Assembly (NCBI GenBank): GCA_964579675.1
Contig: CAZOIA010000104.1
Span: 1 to 19,730, forward strand
Source of the DNA: CAZOIA01 sp964579675
GTDB taxonomy: Bacteria > Planctomycetota > Phycisphaerae > UBA1845 > PWPN01
DNA: 19,730 nucleotides
Reading direction: 5' to 3'
Each line of letters begins with the position of its first letter. Positions within the stretch are counted from its first letter, which is position 1. Position numbers and translations under genes: made by a program. Shown here piece by piece: positions 13,963 through 19,730 of the stretch. Under the pieces are notes generated by a model. That model was given only the letters and a program-made list of their open reading frames with translations, made no database searches and had not been told where the DNA came from.

Positions 13963-15324
13963 GTGTCAAGCTATCCTCACTACGCCTCCGTTCAATACCC
14001 ACTGCCGTCCGGGTTCGGGCAGGCCGCCACTCCCGATCCGCTCAACATCGAGCGGCCTTACACCTTGGCTCGCTTTCTGGCGGAGTGCCTGCTCATTTGG
14101 TCGGTGGGGGCGCGGGTATTCGGAGAACAACTCGGGTTCTATCAGATCCAGGGACTGGTGGGGGTCAATACGCTTGTGTGCACGATCGTCTGCCTGCTCC
14201 TCATGATGTCCGCCAGGGAGAGGATTCCTACCGGAATCTGGTTTCTAGTGGCAATCAACGCCAGCGCGGCCCTGTCCAACTTTATCTTTCACCAAGTGGT
14301 CCCGTTCTTTGGCGGGGAAACGGCCTACCGAGCGCTCTTCTTCCCGCTGTTGCACCTGATCATGATCTACGGGGTTGTCCAGAACAAAGGGGCGTACCGC
14401 CGCTTTCTGGTGTTCTTGACGATCCTCCTTATGACGGGAACATTCTTGGGCGGGGTGGTAACAGCTGGACGTGTCCACAAGGAGCGACTGCGCCTGGAGG
14501 GGTTTCATGGCGCGATCACCAACCCCAACGACCTGGCGTACACGGCGGCCTTTCTTTCGGTCGCATTGCTGTTCTGGAGTCTGGGGTCCAGCCGCACATT
14601 GAAGCCTCTCATTTGGCTGCTTACCGGCGCGACCTTTATCGTCCTGCTCAGAACCTTATCGCGGGGGGCGCTGGCGGCATTCACAGGCAGCGTTTTCATC
14701 TTCCTCATATGTGTCGCCGGCGGGCGGGGCTTGCGACTCAAGGGAGTGGTGGTCATCGGCCTCGTCGTCCTCAGCGTTGCGATGGGAGGTCACATGATTG
14801 CCCAGCAGGTGACGGATGTTCAAGCGAGAATGCAAGTGCACTCGGTTCGAGTGGACAACTTCATCCACGTTTGGGAAGACCTGCCTCCCACGATCATCTC
14901 CGGGTATGGGCCAGCGATAAACACTTGCGTGGTGAGCGCAACGAAGGTGATGCCGCACAACACGTTCTTCTGGCTCCACCTGGGTTACGGCGGACCGACG
15001 GCCTGGATCGCCCTGGTGTGGCTGTTCGTGCTGCTCGCAAGGGCTCGACGAATGCTTTTCTCGGAAGAAGTGCCGTTCAACCTCAGAATGGAACTCGTGG
15101 CCGTCTGGCTGGTCGCGTTCGTCAATTGTATGATGTCAAACAACGGGTTCTTCAGTTTCGGGGCCATTCTTCCCCTGGCACTGGCCGACAAGTACCTGAC
15201 TCCGTTCTCCAAGAAGGCTATCCGGGCCCGCCAGACCTCCAAGAGTGTACTTCGGCACGGAGCGCGGAGGGTGTACACGTTGCCGCAGATGGAGTATGGA
15301 TCACTAACAACCCGCGGTGGTTAA
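13963..15324 (+). CDS. O-antigen polymerase/ligase-like membrane protein (Wzy/WaaL class)
   Basis: A 453-residue polytopic membrane protein with about 10-12 hydrophobic segments from residue ~38 to 410. Hallmarks of the Wzy_C/O-antigen ligase family are TLSRGALAAFTG at 231-242, a long hydrophilic loop at ~280-335 that would face the periplasm, and MPHNTFFWLHLGYGG at 330-344, whose His-Asn is conserved in this family. In a Wzx/Wzy locus the most likely role is polymerisation of repeat units on the periplasmic side; ligation cannot be excluded. The ~45-residue C-terminal tail is strongly basic and predicted cytoplasmic. The GTG at 13963 follows GAGGG at 13956-13960 with tight spacing; a later start is possible because the first ~33 residues are not conserved-looking. 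Confidence 0.87.
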   Translation: MSSYPHYASVQYPLPSGFGQAATPDPLNIERPYTLARFLAECLLIWSVGARVFGEQLGFYQIQGLVGVNTLVCTIVCLLLMMSARERIPTGIWFLVAINASAALSNFIFHQVVPFFGGETAYRALFFPLLHLIMIYGVVQNKGAYRRFLVFLTILLMTGTFLGGVVTAGRVHKERLRLEGFHGAITNPNDLAYTAAFLSVALLFWSLGSSRTLKPLIWLLTGATFIVLLRTLSRGALAAFTGSVFIFLICVAGGRGLRLKGVVVIGLVVLSVAMGGHMIAQQVTDVQARMQVHSVRVDNFIHVWEDLPPTIISGYGPAINTCVVSATKVMPHNTFFWLHLGYGGPTAWIALVWLFVLLARARRMLFSEEVPFNLRMELVAVWLVAFVNCMMSNNGFFSFGAILPLALADKYLTPFSKKAIRARQTSKSVLRHGARRVYTLPQMEYGSLTTRGG

Positions 15325-15459
15325 CGGTCTGTCGGTTACGGGTTACTCTGCGTTCGGATGGCGGCCGAATGAACCGCTTCCTAGAGCCCTTCATGCGGCA
15401 CGACCACCCCGCCGGCCGGCAGATGAACCTGGGAATCAACTGCCCTGGAGCAAGAACAG

Positions 15460-16584
15460 ATGAGGGGTAATCGGGTGGCGCTGTTCGTGCCTTCGATGCG
15501 CGGAGGTGGGGCGGAGCGCGTGATGCTTAATCTGGCCTGCGGTATTCGCGACCAAGGCCTGAGTGTGGACTTGCTCGTTGCCCAGGCAGAGGGGCCCTAT
15601 CTGTCTGATGTCCCCTCGAGCTTGCGGCTTGTGGATCTTCGGGCACATCGTGTTCTTGCGAGCCTGCCTGCCCTGGTAGGTTACCTGAGGCGGGAGCATC
15701 CCCGCGCCCTGCTGTCCGCCATGTGTCATACAAACCTGGTGACGCTCTGGGCCAAGCGCCTTTCCGGCGCGAATACAAGAGTAGTCGTCAGTGTGCACAA
15801 CACGTGGTCGGTACTGTTGGAGAACACTCGCCGGGTAAGCGCCAGACTGGAACCGTTCCTTATTCGGCGTTTCTTTCCGTGGGCTGATGGGATCGTGGCG
15901 GTCTCGGGAGGCGTGGCGGATGACCTGTCCCGCACGACGGGGCTGGCCCGCGATCTGATCGAGGTCATCTTCAATCCGGTGATCACCCCGGAACTGCTGG
16001 AACGGGCGAAGGAACCTCTCGGCCATCCCTGGTTCGTTCCCGGAGCGCCCCCCGTGGTGGTTGCCGTCGGGCGGCTCATGGCCCAGAAGGACTATCCGAC
16101 ATTAATCAAGGCTTTCAAGCAGGTTGTGGCGCGACGTCCCGCTCGGCTGGTGATCCTGGGCGAAGGACCGGAGAGGCCCAACCTGGAAGCTCTGGTGCGA
16201 GAGCTGGGCCTGACGGAATCTGTTGCCATGCCGGGCTTCGTGGACAACCCTTTCGCCTATATTGCCAGGGCCGCGGTGTTTGTGTTGTCCTCAGCGTATG
16301 AAGGTCTTCCCACGGTTCTGATCGAAGCCCTGGCCATCGGAACCCCCATTGTCTCAACCGATTGCCCGAGCGGCCCCCAGGAGATCTTGCAAGGTGGACG
16401 TCTCGGGCGCCTGGTTCCCGTGGGTGATTCGACGATGCTGGCGGAGGCCATCACAGAGACACTCGGGCAACCCCACCGGGTCGTGGATCAGGATGTGACT
16501 CGCTTGTACAGCTTTGACACGGCTGTAGATAAGTATCTTGGCATCATGCTTGGCCGGCGCAAGGCTGCGTCGGACATCCTGTAG
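15460..16584 (+). CDS. Glycosyltransferase family 4 protein
   Basis: A 374-residue GT-B enzyme. The acceptor-domain loop is SMRGGGAERVMLNLA at 12-26. VAVGRLMAQKDYPTLIKAF opens the donor domain at 201-219, and EGLPTVLIE (E281/E289) is the EX7E motif. TDCPSGPQEIL follows at 300-310, typical of GalNAc/hexosamine-type GT4 enzymes of capsule and pgl clusters, though that specificity is only a suggestion. The protein would act at the cytoplasmic face on the lipid-linked chain. GGAG at 15447-15450, 9 bp upstream, supports ATG 15460. The 135-bp gap before it (15325-15459) shows no promoter I can support. Confidence 0.92.
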   Translation: MRGNRVALFVPSMRGGGAERVMLNLACGIRDQGLSVDLLVAQAEGPYLSDVPSSLRLVDLRAHRVLASLPALVGYLRREHPRALLSAMCHTNLVTLWAKRLSGANTRVVVSVHNTWSVLLENTRRVSARLEPFLIRRFFPWADGIVAVSGGVADDLSRTTGLARDLIEVIFNPVITPELLERAKEPLGHPWFVPGAPPVVVAVGRLMAQKDYPTLIKAFKQVVARRPARLVILGEGPERPNLEALVRELGLTESVAMPGFVDNPFAYIARAAVFVLSSAYEGLPTVLIEALAIGTPIVSTDCPSGPQEILQGGRLGRLVPVGDSTMLAEAITETLGQPHRVVDQDVTRLYSFDTAVDKYLGIMLGRRKAASDIL

Positions 16585-16679
16585 GTCCTCCCGGCCTGGC
16601 TCTTACGATATCGCGCTGCGAACGAACCGGCGGACCGGAAAGCGTTCACGGTGCGGATCCTGGCGGAGCTGAGGAAGTC

Positions 16680-17840
16680 ATGCTGAACCCGGAGACTCAT
16701 TCGCCCCGGCGGCTCCGGGTGTTCCATGTCCTGACCAACCGGGAGATCGGCGGAATCACGAGGATGCTTTCGGTGCTTATCCCGCGTGCTGACGCAGCCC
16801 GATTCGACATGAGAGCGGTGAACATGCACGACCGATCGGAAGCTTATCCTCTCTGGGATCGCCGGGGAGTGCGTTACCACCGGCTGCCGGCTCCGGGCAA
16901 GTTCCTGTTGGGCAGCGTGCCGGGATTGGCGCGATTCCTGCGCCGGGAGAAGCCTGACGTCATCGAGGTTTACGGCCTGCGAGCAAGCATCATTGCGCGA
17001 CTGGCGGCGGCCATTGCAGGTGTCCCCGTGGTCTTGACCGGTGTGATCAGCACCGACGACTGGCGGAGGCGGCATCACATCTGGCTCGACCGGCTCACCC
17101 GATGGGGCGTGACCCGCTGGGTGGCGAATTCGCACGCCTGCAAGCGCAGCCTGGTCGAAAGGGAAAAGCACCCAGCGGAACGCATCGACGTTATCTACGA
17201 TGCGATTGACGTGGCGCACTGGACCCGGCGCGGTGATGGGACCCTGCGCCCGGCGCTCCGCAGGCAATGGGGCTGGGACGATGACAGTATCGTCTACGTC
17301 ACGGTGGCCAATCTCCGTCCACTGAAAGGCGTGCAATTCCTGATCGAGGCCGTTCCCATGGTGCTTGCCGCTCAGCCCCGGGCCCGCTTCCTGCTCGTCG
17401 GAACTGACGAGATGGGCGGGCAACTGCAGCATAGATGTGCGTCCCTCGGCATCCAGGATGCGGTCGCCTTCGCCGGTTTCCAGGATAACGTCCGGGATAT
17501 CTACGAGGCGTCGGACGTGGCAGTACTTCCCTCTCTTCATGAAGGACTTCCGATATGTCTGATAGAAGCGATGAGCATGGAACTGCCAGTGGTGGCGACG
17601 GCGGTGAGCGGGACGCCTGAACTGGTCGATGAGGGCAGGACGGGCTTGCTCGTCCCGCCCGGGGACGTGAAGGCGCTCGGCAACGCACTCATCAGGGTTT
17701 CCGCCGACCCGGTCCACCAGGAGCGGATGGGGCAGGCCGGGCGGAAGTGCGTCTGTGAAACGTTCGGAATCGAGCGGATGGTCCAAGAGTTGGAGGAGTA
17801 CTATGAGCGACAGGTGAGGTCGGCCACCAACGGCAAGTGA
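16680..17840 (+). CDS. Glycosyltransferase family 4 protein
   Basis: A 386-residue GT-B enzyme. The N-terminus RVFHVLTNREIGGITRMLSVLI has the glycine loop in the form GGITR rather than the common GGAE(R/T). DVIEVYGLRASIIARLAA replaces the usual 'D(V/I)(I/V)H.H', so its acceptor site may differ. The donor domain starts ANLRPLKGVQFLIEA and carries EGLPICLIE, the EX7E pair E288/E296. GTPELVDEGRTGLLVPPGD at 311-329 is typical for the family. It would add a sugar to the cytoplasmic intermediate. ATG 16680 is preceded by GAGGAAG at 16671-16677, very close to the start. The next gene begins 48 bp after its stop. Confidence 0.92.
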   Translation: MLNPETHSPRRLRVFHVLTNREIGGITRMLSVLIPRADAARFDMRAVNMHDRSEAYPLWDRRGVRYHRLPAPGKFLLGSVPGLARFLRREKPDVIEVYGLRASIIARLAAAIAGVPVVLTGVISTDDWRRRHHIWLDRLTRWGVTRWVANSHACKRSLVEREKHPAERIDVIYDAIDVAHWTRRGDGTLRPALRRQWGWDDDSIVYVTVANLRPLKGVQFLIEAVPMVLAAQPRARFLLVGTDEMGGQLQHRCASLGIQDAVAFAGFQDNVRDIYEASDVAVLPSLHEGLPICLIEAMSMELPVVATAVSGTPELVDEGRTGLLVPPGDVKALGNALIRVSADPVHQERMGQAGRKCVCETFGIERMVQELEEYYERQVRSATNGK

Positions 17841-17888
17841 AGCCGGCCGCTCAGCCTCGCAGCCCGGCAGAAGAGCGAATGTCACCCG

Positions 17889-19046
17889 ATGATCAGAGTT
17901 GCGCACATTGTGACCGCATACGTCAGTGCTGTGAGTATCCTTCGGTCCAAGCTCTCAATCCTCGACCGGTACGAGGATTTGGACATTACGGTCATCACGG
18001 GGCCGCCACCGGCCGACCTGAAGTTGTCGCCGCCCCCCGTTTGCCATCTGACCGTTCCGATGAGCAGGCACATTCGCCCGCTGGGTGATTGCGCAACCAT
18101 CTGGGCCCTTTACCGCGTACTTCGCCGCCAGCGTTTTGACATTGTTCATTCCCACACTGCCAAGGCAGGGGTCGTCGCCGCCCTGGCCGCGAAGCTGGCC
18201 CGCGTGCCGTTGATACTCCACACGTACCATGGCCTTCCCTTTTACAAAGGTCAGGGCCGTGTGCGGTACTATCGGTACCGCCTCCTCGACCGTATCGCCT
18301 GTCGGCTTCGGGACCACGTGTTCAGCCAGAACCGCCGGGACATGGCCGAATGTGTCAGGATGATGGGTTCGGCGGACAAGGTGTCCTACGAAGGCAACGG
18401 CATCGACGTTGAGCAAGTCAGAGAAGCTTCCCGCCGGCACATCGGACGGGCCAGGTCTGATTTCCCGCCGGGGGCTCTGCGCCTCTGCATGGTCAGTCGA
18501 TTGGAACCGGTGAAGCGGGTGAGCGATTTTCTTGGCGCCTGCAGCCTGCTCATGCAGCGGGGGATCGACGTTTCGGCCGTCGTGGCGGGGGAGGGCTGGC
18601 TGCAACCTGCGTTGGAGCGGGAGGCGCAGGCCCGGGGCCTGGGCCGCTGCGTACGCCTGCTCGGCTGGACGCCCCGCGCACCGTCACTGATGGCCGCAAG
18701 CGACATCGTGGTGTTGACCTCGGAAAAGGAGGGGATCCCGCGGTCCCTGATGGAGGCGATGGCCCTCGGCAAGCCGGTTGTGGCGACCGATGTACCGGGT
18801 ACCCAAGAGCTCGTCGTTGACGGCGACACCGGGTTTCTCACGCCATTGGGGGATCCCCGGGCGCTGGCAGACAAGATTGAGTTACTGGCCGGTGATCCGG
18901 AACTTCGCGGGCGGTTCGCCAGCGCTGCCAAGGTCCGGATCGAGGAACGCTTCAACGACATCAAGATCGCCGCGTTCCTCCGGAGGTTCTACCTGGAGGA
19001 GTATCGGCGTCGCGCGGGCCCAGGTGAGATATCCGCGGTTCAATAG
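17889..19046 (+). CDS. Glycosyltransferase family 4 protein (HTAKAG type)
   Basis: A 385-residue GT-B enzyme. The N-terminal domain has FDIVHSHTAKAGVVAALAA at 83-101 and HTYHGLPF at 111-118, signature blocks of the PglA/CapM-like GT4 group that work early in glycan assembly. GNGIDVEQ starts the linker, VSRLEPVKRVSDFL the donor domain, and EGIPRSLME gives the EX7E pair E281/E289. The glycine loop normally found near residues 10-20 is absent: the protein begins RVAHIVTAYVSAVSIL. This N-terminal variation is shared by many members of the subgroup. It forms a pair with the following, similar gene. No clear ribosome-binding site precedes ATG 17889. Confidence 0.92.
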   Translation: MIRVAHIVTAYVSAVSILRSKLSILDRYEDLDITVITGPPPADLKLSPPPVCHLTVPMSRHIRPLGDCATIWALYRVLRRQRFDIVHSHTAKAGVVAALAAKLARVPLILHTYHGLPFYKGQGRVRYYRYRLLDRIACRLRDHVFSQNRRDMAECVRMMGSADKVSYEGNGIDVEQVREASRRHIGRARSDFPPGALRLCMVSRLEPVKRVSDFLGACSLLMQRGIDVSAVVAGEGWLQPALEREAQARGLGRCVRLLGWTPRAPSLMAASDIVVLTSEKEGIPRSLMEAMALGKPVVATDVPGTQELVVDGDTGFLTPLGDPRALADKIELLAGDPELRGRFASAAKVRIEERFNDIKIAAFLRRFYLEEYRRRAGPGEISAVQ

Positions 19047-19060
19047 ACAGCGGTATGCGC

Positions 19061-19066
19061 GGAGGG
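19061..19066 (+). promoter_or_regulatory. Ribosome-binding site of the last glycosyltransferase
   Basis: GGAGGG at 19061-19066 is 5 bp upstream of ATG 19072. An overlapping ATG at 19067 is in another frame and meets a stop after 12 codons, so 19072 is the start. Confidence 0.75.
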
Positions 19067-19071
19067 ATGGC

Positions 19072-19730
19072 ATGGCACAGGCCATACGCGTGCTCCATGT
19101 TGTAGGCAACTCGAAATACGGCGGTGGCTCAAGCGTCATATTCTCGCTGGTTTCCATGGCCCGCGAGCACGGCCTCCGGGCAGACGTCCTGACGAACGAA
19201 CCGACGATGGTTAAGGCCTGCGCTTCCCGGGGCATCGACGTGTTTCATTTTGAGGGCATCGACCGTCCCATCCGCCCCCATAAGGATCTGTGGGCAGCGG
19301 TTCGGCTGTCACGGGCGATTCGGGGCAGATATGAAGTCGTGCACACCCACACGAGCAAGGGCGGCGTAGTGGGCCGATTGGCCGCTCATTGGGCTCGGAT
19401 CCCCGTTGTACTGCATACGGTGCACGGTTTCGCGTTCCATGAGCTGAGCTCAGCACTGGCTACGTGGGCGGGCGCCACGGTGGAGCGGGCGTCGGCGAGA
19501 TGGTGCGACAAACTTGTCTTCGTCAATACGTCTGACCGGCTGCGTGCCCTGGATCTGAGAATCGGCCGGGAGGATCAACTGGTCACGGTGTACAACGGTG
19601 TGCCGTCGACCCAACTTGATGACGGGCGCCGCGTTACCCGCCAGGAACTATCAGGAGAACTCGGATCGAACGAGGACGCTTTCCTCTGCGTTTTCGTGGG
19701 GCGCCTGTCGCCGCAGAAAGGCTTGCCGTA
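19072..19730 (+). CDS. Glycosyltransferase family 4 protein, N-terminal part (truncated by the window end)
   Basis: The frame opens at ATG 19072 and stays open to the right edge, giving 219 residues of what should be a ~370-400-residue enzyme. The acceptor-domain loop is HVVGNSKYGGGSSVIFSL at 9-26. VVHTHTSKGGVVGRLAAHWA follows at 89-108 and HTVHGFAFHE at 115-124, closely matching the HTAKAG-type gene just upstream. VYNGVPSTQLD at 173-183 is the interdomain linker, and the donor domain begins with FVGRLSPQKGLP at the window end. The EX7E region lies outside. The gene starts 25 bp after the preceding stop, so the two are likely translated from one transcript. The locus clearly continues to the right. 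Confidence 0.9.
   Translation, partial: MAQAIRVLHVVGNSKYGGGSSVIFSLVSMAREHGLRADVLTNEPTMVKACASRGIDVFHFEGIDRPIRPHKDLWAAVRLSRAIRGRYEVVHTHTSKGGVVGRLAAHWARIPVVLHTVHGFAFHELSSALATWAGATVERASARWCDKLVFVNTSDRLRALDLRIGREDQLVTVYNGVPSTQLDDGRRVTRQELSGELGSNEDAFLCVFVGRLSPQKGLP

Noticed and set aside
14085..15470. A 461-codon open frame overlapping the Wzy-like gene in another phase and reaching the next gene
   Set aside because: It starts at a non-ATG codon, has Gly/Pro/Arg/His-rich composition without recognisable motifs, and lies across a gene with clear membrane segments and family motifs. Long shadow frames are expected in GC-rich coding DNA.
16488..17906. A 472-codon antisense open frame opposite a GT4 gene
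   Set aside because: No recognisable domain; the sense strand carries a full glycosyltransferase with EX7E. It is a GC-driven shadow, as are the antisense frames at 12985-13872 and 11729-12682.

Overview
The window is GC-rich and every supported gene lies on the + strand. It holds the 3' end of an unrelated gene followed by about 19 kb of one surface- or exopolysaccharide biosynthesis locus, which runs off the right edge. Several things point to a Planctomycetota-type or related PVC bacterium: frequent GTG starts, a Gln/Gly/Glu-repeat protein with a DUF4175-like C-terminus, sulfotransferases inside the sugar cluster, and a heparinase II/III-type lyase next to a secreted hydrolase. This is inference from gene content; there is no rRNA or other phylogenetic marker.

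Layout. 2-718 is the C-terminal part of a low-complexity protein carrying a 105-bp-period direct repeat. 756-1358 is a NusG paralogue of the RfaH/UpxY kind that typically heads and controls long polysaccharide operons. A 254-bp leader (1359-1612) follows, with a plausible sigma70-type promoter and a hairpin near the expected 5' end of the transcript. Next comes a tight block: NAD-dependent nucleotide-sugar epimerase (1613-2572), sulfotransferase (2592-3524), non-hydrolysing UDP-GlcNAc 2-epimerase (3545-4639) and a secreted GH20-like barrel protein with an inserted carbohydrate-binding module (4650-6404). A heparinase II/III-like protein (6524-8365) and a Wzx-type flippase (8445-10046) come after it. 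The second half has a divergent glycosyltransferase (10106-11485), a second sulfotransferase (11732-12601), a GT4 enzyme (12772-13950), a Wzy/O-antigen-ligase-type polymerase (13963-15324) and four more GT4 enzymes (15460-16584, 16680-17840, 17889-19046, and 19072 to the window end, truncated).

How the genes fit together. The epimerases supply nucleotide sugars (UDP-ManNAc by the WecB-like enzyme; a uronic acid or hexosamine epimer by the other). Six glycosyltransferases assemble a lipid-linked repeat, Wzx flips it and the Wzy-like protein polymerises it. The two PAPS-dependent sulfotransferases probably sulfate it, and the heparinase-like and GH20-like proteins could trim or turn it over. 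The combination suggests a sulfated, possibly uronate-containing, glycosaminoglycan-like polymer. No initiating phosphoglycosyltransferase, Wza, Wzc or PAPS-synthesis gene is visible, so the locus must continue or rely on genes elsewhere.

No gene-free stretch exceeds 300 bases. The largest gaps are 1359-1612, 11486-11731, 12602-12771 and 15325-15459; apart from the sites listed I see nothing convincing in them. I found no tRNA, rRNA, CRISPR array, insertion sequence or attachment site.
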